A DNA stretch of 64,000 nucleotides from Syngnathus acus (lineage: Eukaryota > Chordata > Actinopteri > Syngnathiformes > Syngnathidae): positions 10,177,412 to 10,241,411 of the forward strand of contig NC_051102.1 of NCBI RefSeq assembly GCF_901709675.1, read 5' to 3'. The notes below the pieces were generated by a model. The model saw only the letters and a list, made by a program, of their open reading frames with translations. It had not been told where the DNA came from and did no database searches. Below, piece after piece: positions 34,501 through 49,100 of the stretch. A program made the translations under genes and the position numbers. Numbering within the stretch: position 1 is the stretch's first letter; every line of letters begins with the position of its first letter.

Positions 34501-37121
34501 ACTTCAGATGTCAAATATATGCACTTGAGAAAATCAGCAGCAGGAGACTTGTGTCAATGGCTTGACACTACAGAACTTTACTTGAATTGGATCCAAGTTC
34601 ATTGTCTATACACAAGGTTATATGTACAAGGTGTGAAATGAAAATGAGGGCAAAAAAAAAAGGAAAATAAAAACAAAAATAAAACACTAAGATTCAAGAA
34701 GTGAGGTATTATAGAGCTAAAAAGCATTTACCGCTCAGGTCATGTACTTGTCAATATTGAACAGTTAGAGTGTCCTCTGCATAAAAAAACAAACTTTTAT
34801 ATATATATATTTATATTTATATATATCACAACATGAGGTAGGAGATCAGTGTCTCAAGTCATGCAAAGAACAAGTCATCACATGGTTATTGGCAATGGTC
34901 ATATTCATACAAGGACACTGCAATTCATGTTTCAGCATTGTGTGGCAGCATGGGGGAGCCACAAATATATATATCTATAATATATATAATTTTTTAAATC
35001 TGTTTTTTGAAAGAAGTGTATAATCGAAAACACAACGAGGCGATTTGTCGCGCACCAATGATAGGATGGATGACAAAAGCATGCCACCAAAGAGGAAAAG
35101 AACAGGGGTACCCAAACTCGCCGATTGTCGTTCATGTCGGGAATTAACATCTCTCCTGTCTTTTATTCATTTTTTTTAAGCATCTTTATGTACAGTACGC
35201 GGCGCCATTGTGTGAAACCCTAATGGGGGATATGTAAATGTCATTGTGGTGGACAACGTTTGTCCATGTGTGTTTAAAAAAAAAAAAACTGTACAAAAGC
35301 CTATCTACTGTATGTTGTAACACTGCGAAATGTCGTTCATAGTTAAAGGGGGGGGGGGGCAGACTTCTCGTTCACTTCAAACAGCAGGCCCCTTGAATTG
35401 AAAATGTTATTTTGTTCAGGACCCAAAAAAAACAACACTAATACTGAATACAAATTCAGTGGCGTCAAGAGTGTACAAACACGCATTTCCAAGCCAGTCA
35501 ATCTCGCACACAAAGACACTCATTCAACCCATCATGATTTTCAAAAACTTGCACAGGTTCCATGCACACAAGCTTCGGCGGTTCATTATTATTATTCGAC
35601 GAGTGGGAGACAGTTTTATTTTTTTTTCTGAGTGTGCGGTCCGTGTGACACAAACATTAGGAGCAGTGAAACATGCAAAGAAAAAAATATATATATATAT
35701 TGTCATTTTGTTGCACACTATTATTGATGACTTTACACATTAAAACCAGCATCACATATGATCTGGCCTGGCATGAATTCTAAAAACCCCTGCGGAATAG
35801 TTATGAAAAAGGCCACAAATGTCCACATAAATGATCTTTTTTTTTTCCTTTCTTTGTTTTTTAAGAAATGTAGTATGGCCTTTGGTGGATTTGATAGAAA
35901 AAGTGAGTTTTCCCCCCCCCCAACTCCAAAAACATCGGCGGAAAATGTGATGTTAAATATCATATTCCTCCACATCCACTTGACAGGTTTGCATATTTTT
36001 GCCAAGATCCCAAGCAAAAGCCTTTTTTCCCCCCACCTCACATTCATATAACCTTCAAAAGATTATCCATGGAAGAGTTTATATATATTAATGGCTAGTG
36101 TATGTACAAAGTGAATAGAAATCTTTAGTCTAATATTATGTTAAATATTTTCCTTAAAGGTCGCCGTCCCCACGATGACTTGACTTGCGACGATACTCAT
36201 AATCTTCCTTTGAGATGGAACACAGTGGAATGTCTTATCAATTTGCATTTGTAGCAGATGCATAAAAAGTTCAAAAGAGCGCCCCCTCCCTTTTACCTCA
36301 ATTCATCCATTTTTGTTGTTGTTTTTACACAAGAGTCTCACACACTCACACGCACACGCACACACAGGGTAAAAGGGATCTCTTTAGAGGCAATAAAAAG
36401 CACATTTTTGCATGGTAACGTGACACAAAAGTGTTGCTGTCTGCCCCCTAAACTGCTCCGGCGCTGGAGGGGTGGCCTCCCCCAAAAGTGCCACCCTCCT
36501 CAACTCCATTGCCCGTAGCTGTTTGTCAGCCTGGGAGCGTAACGGGAAAGTAACTGCTGTCACCTGCATCCCATGTTCAAGTCAAATCAAGGGGCGGGGC
36601 TGCAAGAAGGGGTAGCAGCAGCCCACGTGTTATGATCAAGAGCTGCCTTCATTTTCTTCGCAGAAAGAAAGAAAGAAAAAAAAAAAAAGATGGGGGCTAC
36701 AAGGGAGGGGTGGCGGTCGGTCGAGTCGAGTCACCGGAAAAAGTAGCACAGTGTTTCTTTTCGGTGGTGTTTGAAGGAGGCTGCAGTGTTGCGGAGGGAG
36801 GACGGCTTCGTAAAGCGAGGTGGGTCAAGTAGTTGTCCTCTGTTTTCCATGACATATTTTCATTTTGCTCTCAGAGGAGATGAGCGGACGCCATTCATGA
36901 AATGTGCCAAGGGAATGCAAACCAAGCAGTGCCAATGATGATTGGTGGCTAAAAATTGAAGTCACATGCCAAACAAATTAAAAAAAAAAGTCCTTAAATA
37001 TGCTTGCTGAGAGCAGAAGGAGGAGTACCGGTAATAATAATAATAATAATAAAAAAGACAAAACTCTTCTTTGATGTTTCATTACAAAAGTCTGACAATG
37101 AAAGCAGAAAAGGACCGCCGG
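34500..37121 (-). other. Probable long 3' UTR of skil
   Basis: From the skil stop (37122) down to about 34.5 kb there is no coding signal. The minus strand is AU-rich and carries three exact TGTACATA Pumilio elements, at 36101-36108, 35187-35194 and 34621-34628. Minus-strand AATAAA hexamers occur near 35620 and 35160 as alternative cleavage signals. SKIL mRNAs of other vertebrates also have multi-kilobase 3' UTRs. The distal end was not determined. Confidence 0.45.
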
Positions 37122-40100
37122 TTACTTTGGGGCCTCCGAGAAAGAGGAAGCGGAGGAAGGGGAGGAGGAGGCGGGCGAATGGGCGTTGGGGGGTCCGGTG
37201 GACGGGGTGAGGGGCGGCGAGGGGCTGGCCCCGGCAGGGACGGCGGCGCACGACAGGGCCATCTGCTGCTTGAGCTGGCCGATGGTGCGCTCCAGGTTCT
37301 CGCGCGCCTCCCGTTCCCGCCTCAGCTCCTCCTGCAGCTCCTGCCGGTCGGACTCGGCGCGTTCAAGCCTCTGGCGAAGCTCCGACAACTGCCAAGAGAG
37401 CACAAGGAGGACCTCTTAGTGATGTAATCTTCAGCACAGCACACAACAAGCGCCTAACATTCTTCCCTCAGGGCTGGCGTGGAGCCAAGGAGCGGGAGAT
37501 TGATGGCAAGCGGAAACAGAAAGCTTAAAAACAAGACAAGCAGCAAAGGGTGAAGTTGGCCCTAAACAAAGACTGAATGTGTGGTCCGGCCGGCTACAAT
37601 TGAGAGCAGCCCCACAATTGGCCAAATACGGTACGTAAGCAGATCATTTATGTGGGTGTTCAAAATGGACGAGACGCACATCACTGTTGGGCATGACAAC
37701 CACAACCACAATAACAACTCATTTGAAATGACCTCGAGTACAATTTGTCAAAAATACGTACCTGCGCGGCGTAATGCGCCTCCTGCTGGCGCTGGGCGGC
37801 AGGTTCGCAAGCGCACGCCTGCTGCCGAAGCTGCTCCAGACGCGTCTCGAGCTCCAGTTGCTCCTGGCGAGCCTGGCCCAGCTGGCGCGCCTGCTCGCTG
37901 TGCACCGCCTCCAGCTCGGTGCGTAGCTCCCGCTGCTCGGCGCTCAGCTCGCGTAGCCGCGTGGCCTCGCCGCCGCGCAATGCCTCCAGCTCCTGAGGAC
38001 AGGACATTTTGTTGGCCACGTCTTATCAGGTGGAGCCCCCCCCCCCCCCGCCAAAGAAAGTCAAAAGACACAGGAAGCCGCGCAATTTGTTCTGAAGCAG
38101 CCATTTTAGGGCGAATTTGGCCATTTACAGACCAACTTTAAATTTTCGGAGACAGGAGCTTCGGTGGCGTCTTTGTTGCAGTACTAGAGTGTCTCCAACT
38201 ACCAAACACAGACTGCTTGAGTGTTTTTAACAATCAAAAGGAATTCTGACTCGCATTGAGGAGCCCTCTCGGTGTAATGGGCTTCATTTCTCACCATCTC
38301 AAGCTGCAGCTGCTTGTGCAGGGTGGAGTTAAGCTTCTCCTGCTGCCTGCCATACATCTGCATGATCTCCACCACGATCCTGTCCTTGTCATCCTCCAGC
38401 GCACCCAACGTCATGTTCACGGCGCAGCCGGCGTCCTTGTCCGCTGTCTCTGTTGCGGGCGGCGGCGATGCAAGATGAAGAGGAGGAGGAGCATGAGGAG
38501 GGCTGCGGGTGCGGGCGGACGTCTTGCCGCTCAGGCTGCTCGTCTCCATGGAAACTGCCTGGGTTTGGCATTCCAGCTCGGCGGCGTGTTGGGATTTGGC
38601 CTCCTCGGCCAGTGGAGGCGACGCGTGGAGATCTGATGAAGGAAGAGAAGCCGGATGAAGAAGGACGTTGGAGGAGAAAAAAGGGGGTAGCAATGCACAC
38701 TGGTGCAAAAAAAGCTCACATTTCCATCACTGCAAAATCGGAATTAGGGAGGTTTAGTGCATTTTAAAATTCAGGATAAATCAATGCAAAAAAAAATCCA
38801 GGACTCTTAAGAATGTGCATTCTTAGTAGGCCTCCATAATTTCTCCACCGCTGCGATAAATTCTGACAGGAAAGACATCAAAAGCTGCATCTTGTCTGCT
38901 TTGCCTTTTGTTCGCAGCGCGTGTGTGACATAAATAAAATGCGCATACAGTACACGCTATATACAAACAGCAGTGGGTCGAAAGGAGGTAAGATGGCACA
39001 AGAGCAGAATGTACGCCAAGAAAACAGGAAACAAACGGAAGACAAGCGAGAGCACACTTGAAAATTCATCCGCCTAAGCCAGTTTGACTTAGCAACAAGA
39101 AGTTCAAGAGGAATGGCTATTGCAAATAGACCCACAAATAAAAGACACAGCATTTTGGTTTCAAGTGGCCATTTTTGTATCCACGGACAGGCGGAGTGAA
39201 GAACGTGACTGCGTGGGAGGCGGAGATGCGGAAAAGAGAAAAGGGATGGCAGGCAGGCAGGAGAAACGCTCGCAGAGAGACAGGCTGGGTTGGCGGAGAC
39301 ACGTCTGTGACTGCTATTAACGCAAACACATACATAAAACACACACGGCAGAAGCGCAGGAAAGGAGGTCATCGATAGCGAGGTAGCCCCGAGTCTTCAA
39401 GTGAAGGTCAACACATGCATGGCTGCAGGCGTGCTTTACTGTTTACAGCACACATGTGTACGCGTCCCTTCCAGAAGCAGGCTTGTCTCTCCTGGTCACG
39501 TCGCAAGAATATTAATGGCGTGTGCTCGCTCCTCCATATGTGTGTCATTTGTTTACAAACACGCAGCACTCTACCAGCAGACCGCAGGCGAGCGGACCTA
39601 TTACGAACGAACGCGATTGCAGCAGCAGGCTCCATTTTGGATCATTCTTCAAATTGAGAAGTTCAATAAACTCCTCCCTCACATCGTCGCCTCCCTTTTC
39701 CTATCAGGAAACACAACTCTAAGAGGCGTCGTCGTTATCAGATATCGAAGGTTTAACGACCGCGCTTATTAGGGCTCTGTTGCTAACCAAAACAGCAGAG
39801 GAACCGGGAGCATTATTCTGCTCATTGATGGCGCATTGCTACTGACCCATGGGGGGCTCGTCATGGTGCGGCGCTCCTCGGCCGTAATGGTGCTTGAGCA
39901 GGGCGCCGAGGATCTCGGGGCTCATCTCCGCCTCCCTGCGCAGGGACACGTTGGGAGCCACCATCTTATCGTACGTGTACAGGTAGTAGCTAGAGAGAGG
40001 GGGGGAAAAAGATTAAACACTGATATTCACTCGGAGGCAGCTTTAATTCATTCCGTTTGTTCATAATTGACTGACTGCAGCTTTTTGTTAGCCTACTCAT

Positions 40101-43100
40101 CATAACGAGCAAGCAATGTCACCTTTCATGGTCTCACAAAACCTTATGAGTTATGGACTTTGCAGGGATGATATGCAACATATACACTCGCCGTAATTCA
40201 CGCTGCGCGGGCCGTAAAAAGCACGCCGCTGCTGTATATTGGGCTCGGTCTTATCTCGTGTTTACACCGGCTCGGCCTAAGCAGACCTTGGGCTTATCGC
40301 AAACGGCCAGGTGGCACTATCTGCTTCTTTGCTCATGGAGACCTCGCCCCCACCCCACGCCATCCTCATCACGAGCCGCCTTCCAGACACAGCTGCGGCT
40401 GGCACGGCGAACTAGGTTAAGCAGAAAAGTACAACAGTGGCCTGATTGAATAATGCACGCCCGGCTCATAGTCGACAAGTGTGCCGCTAATGGACATCGA
40501 ACGTGACGTTAAGTGCTGCGGATCTATTGCGAGATGTTCATTAGGGCTTATTGCCGCAGACGCGCTGGCTACGAGCTGGTGGAGGCTGGTTGGAGGTAGT
40601 GGGGGGGGTTGTGACGGTCATGCGGGTGTCGCAGGGTGAGGTAAGAGCGCTAATCCCGCCGACGTCAAAGCATCAGCGCGGTGCCATTTGGCCCTCACAT
40701 CGCCATTTCAACTTTTTTTAATTCGGGTGGTGGGATTAAACTGCAACGCAAGAAGTGCATGAAGCCACATCAGTTTTTGGTGGGTTCTCTGGTGCAGCTA
40801 TTTTGCGGGATTTGTGCATAGTGGAGTTATAATCAAGCAATCAATCAATTTAATACACAATAAAGTTGTCCATCAGTCACTACATGTACCTGGGGTGAAC
40901 CAGGGTGGGGTGTCCCGGCTCCTCCTTGATGTCCGGGAAAAGCTGATTGTACACCATGGTTGAAGACATCTTACCCTGAGGTAACAAACAAACAACACGT
41001 TTTGAATAGAAGAATGATTAGATGCATGTAAACGCTACGTGGAGACACGAAGCAGGAAATGGGCCGCACTGTCGGGATGGTAATCTAATAAAGTTAATAT
41101 GTGCTGCCGGGAGACGCGGATGAGGGATCACCTGCAGAACACCGAGCAAGTGTGTGTGTGTGTGTGTGTGAAAAAGAGATAATGATGATAAAGAGCTTAG
41201 AAGAGCCTCTCTGCAGCCGTGTTATGCTGTGTATGTGCTTCCTGACAAGTTGCACCGAGGAGACACGCGCCGTCAGAAAACGAAGGACTTGTGCACGTGA
41301 GTGCGTGCGTGGTTGTCCACCCAGAGACCTGACCCGCATGTACGGGAGAGCAGCGGGAGCAACGGGAGGTGATGGATGAGAAATCGCAAACTTGGAGATG
41401 GGTGAGGGGGGTGGTAATGGAGGGGGGTAGCCCAGCGACTGACCTTCCTCGTGGGCTCGGCTTCAGCCAGCTTGCCGCTGGAGGAGCAAAGGTCCGCAGA
41501 GGATTTGCGAGCTTGGTTTTCCTGGTCTTCAGCCGCCTTCTAAAAGAAAGGAAAAGAAAAAGAGGGGGCACGTCAAGGTTATACGCACAAATGCAATCCA
41601 AAAGTGGATAAAGCGATTCTGATAATGAATGGATGCATTATAGCGATGCGTCATTCATGACTCACGACAAACGACATTTAATAAAAGAAAAAATATATTT
41701 TTTTATTTTAGGCCAGACTTTCTTCCCCAGCTACAAATGGTTGGAAGGAGATACTCGCATTGACTGCAATGACTCATCCATATCAAGCCATCAAGATTGC
41801 ACATTTTGCCGCAAATAGCTATCTCCAATTTTGGGCATCAAGACCCGCGCCATTGGGATGGAAACGATGCTGACGGCAGCACGGAAGAAAAGCAGGAAGG
41901 CAAGATAGAGACTAGCTCGTGTGAAAATGGAGGACAAAGGAACACTAATGACATCAAAGAGATTGAAAAAAATGGAAAGCAATGTTTCCGGAAAAATGAG
42001 CGAGCTTTGTACGGGAGTGAACAAGGCCGCCGAGGAAGCTCTATGAATAAAAGAGTAGCAATGCCGAGCGGGCTGCCATTACGCGCTGGTGTGCGTCAAT
42101 GTGAGGACGCCGCTATATATTAGACACTATACGCGCGTGTGTGTGTATGTGCTCTGGAGCTTTGTAATTCATTATGTCACCTTCTTGTGAGCCGTATGTG
42201 TGTGTGCGCCGAGTAAACAGGAGCGACGGCGCCTCTGCGCATGTGTGTTTTCAGCAAATCCAGGCCATGCTCAGCAAGAGGCCTCAAGAAGCAGAGGCTC
42301 AAATCTCCATCCTGTAATACAACTAAAATGAAATGAAAATCGACTTGGTCAAATTAATTGGGGCCCAAGGATGAGCACACGCTCAAAAACGAGAATTTTC
42401 TGGATGAGACATCTCAGAGCCATTGTCGCTATTAGCTCAGAACAATGCCACTAAAACATGCAGGTAGCAGCCACCTGACAGGTGAGCTAACGGCTAATTT
42501 GTTTCTGTTCAGGAGATTATGGTAACACTGCAGGGATTACTCGTTTGCACTTGAATGAGCGTGTGTTTGCGCATGCAACAACCAGCAGCCAAGTGTATAT
42601 GTGTGTATCTTCCTAAACGCGGCGTGCTGTGTGCAGAGCAAGGGGGCTCGTCTGTTTATGTCGGCTCCTGATTGGCTGGAGTTTCTTTTTCTTCCCTACT
42701 GCAGCAGCATAGAGGTTGGGAGGGGGAGGGCGAGCGGGCGTGCGGGTGGGTGGGTGAGACTGACGGAAAGCGACGGTGAAGCCACTGCAGTGCCGGTCGG
42801 TGGGAGGTGACAAAAACAAGAGTGGAGGAAAAACGTGGATGTTAATGACAGGTGGTTTCTGAGCTTGACCCCCAAGACGGCGCACGTTGTGCTGATGAGC
42901 AAGTTCATTCAAGTGCACACACTCTGTCTTTATGAGGGCAGGTCACATGACGTGGACACGAAGGACACGTCTGTATGAAGGTTAAAGCTGGCCGGCTAGT
43001 GATTGGCTCATCAAGAGGAGCACTTTACCGGACAACTGATTTGAAACGTTTTTTTTTTTAGTTCTTCTGTGTTTTTGGAAGGTTTTGTTGCAAAAAAAAA

Positions 43101-46100
43101 AAAGTTGTTTTGACTAAATTAAGACGAAACGATTCGTTTTGCATCTAAGGTCATGGTTGTCAATTTAGGGTTCCGTTCTTCGGATAAATGGAATTTGTTC
43201 ATGAATCGGAACGCGCTGTGCCATGGGAAGGAAATTAGCTTTGACAAGTCACAATGTTGTGACTTGTTTATGTAACGAAAAAAGGAAAACAGTGAAACCT
43301 ATCAAAACAAAACAAAATCAAAGACTATCACCACAACCTCGACATTTTGTCTCACTCACTTAAATATTAACACAGAAATGACCCCAAACATGCGCTAATG
43401 TGTGTGTGTTGCTACGCTTGGCTAATGGCTGCTCGCGTGATTCCGCGTTACCTGACAGTTGACGGTTTAACGCCCACCCTCAGACAAACTCCCACTGCAC
43501 AAACCCAGCTCATTATTCCCGCAGGTCTTAACGAGGGTGTCCGCAAACGTCAACACGACTGGCTCACTCGTCGCTCTCTCGCCGGCCGCCTTCCCCCCTG
43601 CCATGTTTTTATGAACAAACACCATGTTGTGTCAATCTGCCACCAAGTAGCACGTCTCCTACGTAGGCCGCTAATACATGCACACGCACGTCTCCAGCCC
43701 TTTTGCGAGGCCAAACCTCGCCTTGTGACAATGCGGATTAGCATTCCGCACAGTCGCTTGGCTGACCTCTGCCCTGTTGTTCCTAATCACCAGCTGCGCC
43801 CGCACACATGAACACGCGTCTACACATACGGGCATGTACACACACACACAATGAAACATACTGCCCTAGACAGACATTCACGGTGACCCATTTCCGCAGC
43901 CTCGGCATATTCCCCAGACCATTAGTACACGTGACGCTCCCGCAGCGGACAACTTTATTGGAGCAGAAAGATGCTTGTGTTGCCCAGTACTTTGCAATTA
44001 TTTTCTGTTATGAAAATATGACATCCCCTCTGTGACTCAAAATACTACAATTTGTCAATAAAATGATAAAAAGTACACTTCTGCATGACATTATATCCAA
44101 ATGAACATGATCCTGGGGTCACCCGCCCCACCTACACAGACAAGCACACATGAACCAAGGTCAAGTTCCACGTGGATCCATACCCATACAGTCTTCCTGC
44201 TGAATGTGTAATGTATGTATAGAATACACTCGGTATATATAAGATACATACAAAGAGCAGTGACGTGGAAAGGAAGTATGCAGAGGAGGACAGCTGTTGG
44301 TCAATTACAAATGAATCACGCGTCCAAACCGCCACACATTGTAACTAACTGGAACTTAAACGGTGATTAAGAAGCCGTTTGGATACACATTTTTATAGCT
44401 GTGAGTGATATGTGGGTGCGCAGCAGGTTGCAAGTGTTATGTCGTAAATATGTATATATGGATGGGGGGGTCAAATGAAAGAGTAACGGGCTGGTAAAAC
44501 CGTGCTCGTAAATATCTTATCTCAGTCAGCTACAATAAAAGGAAAAAAATGTGCCTTCAGTTGGAACTTTCATCTCAGGAGGCGGACATGTACTGTAGAT
44601 CTTTAGTGGTTCACCTGCGAAGATCGCCACATGACTATAGAAGTGAAGAATTTTCATCAAAAGGACTGACAGACCAGTGGCATTTCAAGCATGTACTCGA
44701 CATTTTTTGTGGGTCTACTCATGACAGACACCAAATTTTGTTTTTTTTTATCATTTGATGACGAATGAAATTTCACGTCACTCAATGAAACTCAACACGT
44801 GTCTCTCCCTCTTGGCCCTGAGAGCCCATTCGTGTGCTTTGCACTCAGGAGGAGGTCAGTGCAGCAGACATTTTTTTTTCTTTTTTTGAAGCGTCTTGTC
44901 AGAAAAAGGAAGTCAACTTTTATTTGGGTGCACTTTTGCTGGAAGAGTGGCCCGCAGAGCCGTGGTCACGCCCTGTCTGCTTTCACCACATCCTGCCGCA
45001 GTCCGGCGGGCCGCGTCAGACGCCAAGCTGTCGAAATACACGCTTCCTGTCTGAGATGCTCGGCGGCGTAATGCGCGGAAGGAGCTTCTTTTTTTTTTTT
45101 ACCTAACCGATCCTGTACACGTGGACCATTTTAAAAAGCGTTGCATCAGTTAGTCGCCAGCAATGCAAAGTTGCCTGCCCGTTGCCGGCTGTTCAAAATA
45201 AATCAAGCACGACAATGCGAAATGGTTTGTGCTGTAAACGATACGAATATGTTGTATATTTTGACAACTGACTGTTACATCGATAATAATACTAAACAAT
45301 TAATAACAATAATGCCTATTATACTGGCAAAAATAATACCTTCCAATGGAAAAGAATAAAACTGTATAACTTTTTCCAGATAATTTGAATACATTTAAAA
45401 AAAAAAACAGAATATCAGCCTCAGTTGCCATAGTAACAGGACCCCTAAAAGATTTCAATGATTTCACCAGTATTTCTCAAGAACGACTGGATGCATTTGG
45501 CTGAAAAATCTTTCTCCTTCATGAATGGATATTTGGTAATATCAGTTTATTGGTCCCAAACCCGGAGACACAAAAAGCTCACAACTGTCTGCTTTACACA
45601 TGATGGTCCCACCTGTTCCTCCCACACACACACATGCACACACACACACGCACGCACGCATGCACGCACGAGGTCTTAATCCAATAAGCCACTTAGCCAT
45701 GGACTGGGAGCAGCACTTTGTTTTAGCAGCCAAATCAATAAGAGCCCATGAGGGAAGCCTGTAATAAAGTGAGGCATTTAAAAGAATACACTTTTTTGGG
45801 GTGGAAAATAAGATGTTGGGGGACCTCGTTAGAATATGAAAGGGAATTGAACTATGATTTCTGTTGGACCTACAAGTTGAGAGGACGGACGTAATATTGA
45901 AGGGAGCACTGAAAAAATAAAAGGCATGTGAGGGAAAAGTCGGAACAGGTGGACAAACAGGAAGCAAATGGAGACAGCAGACAGGTGAGACTGATGTCAT
46001 GCGACTTGATGTCTGTGAACGCACCCAACACACACACACGGATAAGGAGTGTTTCATTCCCGCCCGATTAGCTCTGGCTTCAGGCCCGCTGGCACAATTT

Positions 46101-49100
46101 TGCGCCACATGGGCGCTGTCTGGACCAGGGAAGGGAAATTCTAATAACACATGAAAGCTTACAGCAGCCTCGGGCCAAAATGGCTGACGTCCTGTGTCTT
46201 TTCAGGCATGGGCCCTTGAGACTTTTTTGCGGGTTGCCTCAAGACAGACACGTCTACTACATTGCACTGGGGAAATTGGCTTTGGGGGCTGAATTTTCAA
46301 AACTTCCTGGACAATGCTACCAATTGTAAATGAAAATGAAAAGGCCGATTGAAAGCAAAATGGCAGACCTCCTGACTTTTTCCTGCATGGGTTTTTAAAG
46401 ACATTTTTAAGGGTCTGCTCATATATATGAATACGTGCCTACCAAATTGCACTTTAAGCAAAACTGGCTATTGGCACTGGATTTGCAAAACATCCCAGAC
46501 GATGCTATGAAATGTTAATTTTCATCAAAATGGACACTTCAAACCAAAATGGCTGACTTCCTTCGCCTTTTCCGTTGAGGGTTCTTCAGACTTTTATGTT
46601 GGTCCACTTATCATAGACATGCTGACTAGCTTTAATGTTGCCAAGAGGAACTGGTGCGGCATTAAAATCAAGGGCAAAGAATAGCCTTTGCTTTTAACTC
46701 ACAAAAGCTATAACAATATTTCATTCTAATCATCGCGTTTGCTTTTAACTCACGAAAGCTAACAATATTTCATTATAATCATGGCATCATAGTTTTTATA
46801 CATTTCGTATTGCCTTCGGGGGAATCAATAGGCTGCCTCCCACATAGACATACTGTAGCCATTTTTACCTTGTTACATTACATCCTTGCTATAACTTGCG
46901 GGTGCCTGAGGAACAGTGCGCAATGTCTCGCTGCTCTTGGCTTTACAGCGGCACTTTGATTTTTATTTTCCTATGATCTGTCGCATAAAGAAAAAAAACG
47001 GCCTCGATCAATTTTTCTCCCATCCTCCCTTTCTCACAGTCAAATCCCGCCTTCTTTATAATAACATAACTTTTCTTGTAATACGTACTACGATTTTTCC
47101 TCATGACGACTTTGTTGGCGGAAAAATGTTGACAGCATATTCTTGCAATTCTACGCCTTTTTTTTGGTAGTATTTTAATTAACTTGGCGTGGCCCTGTTG
47201 ACAGAACGCAAAGAAGGAAGGCGTGGAAAGAAAGCAGCCATTCACTTATTTCCTTATAAAATGACAAACAGGAAGCGTTAGGTCATGTCTCACTTTGCAG
47301 CTGTGGCATGATCAGATGAGGAATTATGCCATTAAGACATTCGTAATAATTAAAATAATGATAATGATGACAACATGCCCTAATTATGAGGAGTGTCTAG
47401 ACGACAGAGCGCTGCAGGCGGGTGATGTTTGTCATTCCTGCGAATGATTCAGACAAATTCTTTGACATTATACTCAGCACTGATTGATTGATAGGAATTT
47501 ATATCACAACATTACTAACTGGGGAGCATTGTGACAAGAAGGTCTATCTGTTGCTTTGCTTTATTGGGCCTTTGAACTAATTTTATGAACTTCATTTGTA
47601 ATCGATCATTAAGAAGTCGGTCCATGATATTCAACGAAATGATCGTCAGCAGCTAAGATTTTGCTTTCCTGGTGTCGCCCCGGTTACAGGGACTCACCTG
47701 CGCACACACACACGCACGCACACATCCCGATGCAAAGAGCCATCAAACAAGAGTAGGATGACGCAGTCCAAAGACAGACAGCCAGGCACACTTCATGAAA
47801 GAGGACGTGGAGAGAGAATGAGGCCAGTGGGCTCTTGTCTTGTCTATGACTGTACTCGTCATCTGGGCCAATGTGGACGTAAGAGTCTGGAGACTTTCAC
47901 TGCCAGAGGACACTTAAAATAGAAGCAAAAAAAAAAAAAAACTCAGAGAGGACGGAACAAGAGAGAGCCCGGAGAGAAGAGAGAAAGACAGCGTGAGAGA
48001 GCAATGTTGCTAAGCAGACGGCGAGCCAGCACAGTGAAAGCAGTTCACTCCACAAAATGGAGACAACCGCCCAAGCCACTCGATAGCACGTACTTGCAAT
48101 AAAAAGCCCGAGAAAAACAGACAGTCAGGTCCTCCCTTGGTAGTAATAGTCGTTCTTCACAGAGGATAAAGCAAATGCGGATGGACGGTCTCTCTCCATA
48201 TGTTGCAGCCGCGTGGATGCTAATTATCAGCCGGTGCAGCTATAGCATAGTTTCCCATAATGTACGTTAGCATTCAGGTAGCGGCAGCTATGTGGTTGGC
48301 TTTAAAGACACAATGTGCAATCCTCTGTTTTATGTTTGTCTTATTTTCTGAACCGATCACCCTCACTTGCACAGACAAACAACTCTTCACACAAACATTC
48401 ACACTTACGGATAATTTAGATTGGGAGGGTCATGTGAGAGTAAGAAAGAGGGAGTGTGTGTGCGAGTAGGCTCTCATCCATATTACATGCAGCGCTTGTT
48501 TGAAGCCTCCACTGCTCCTCTGTCTATGGCATGGCTAGCTTGGCCGTGCTACATGGCCTGCCTTACTCCCCCCTCACCACCACCAGACCACCCAGCACCC
48601 CTCAGGCAGGCAGGCAGGCCTGTCTCCCTGTCACACTAACACGCACGCACAGCTCCGCTGCTGCAAATCCGGCTCATTCTCCTAAAATGAGCTCAAGGAG
48701 CAACAACAATCACTCCCAGTGTGCTCATTTCAGCTAGCCGAATAAGAAAAGTCCAATTGTGCAAGAAAGCGAGAAAAAATGAATGAAATGAAAATGAAAA
48801 CTAATATCACAGCGGATCTTCTGAACTCTTGTTTCACGGTCAGCCAAGTCACTTCCTATATGCACGTTGAGGCTTGTTGACTATAAATGATTGAGTAAAT
48901 GATTTGTAAATGCGTCCCCGGGCTGCTTGTAAACACTCGCCTCTTTAAACTTTGACGGCAACAGTCAGTGCCTGCGTGTCTGAGTCCCAAGATAAAATGT
49001 CATCAGGGTTGAGTCACCCGAGTCAACACACCTGGGCGGCGAATCAAAGACATATCAGACTGGGATCATGATCAATGTTTTGTCAAAGACAAAACCGCAA

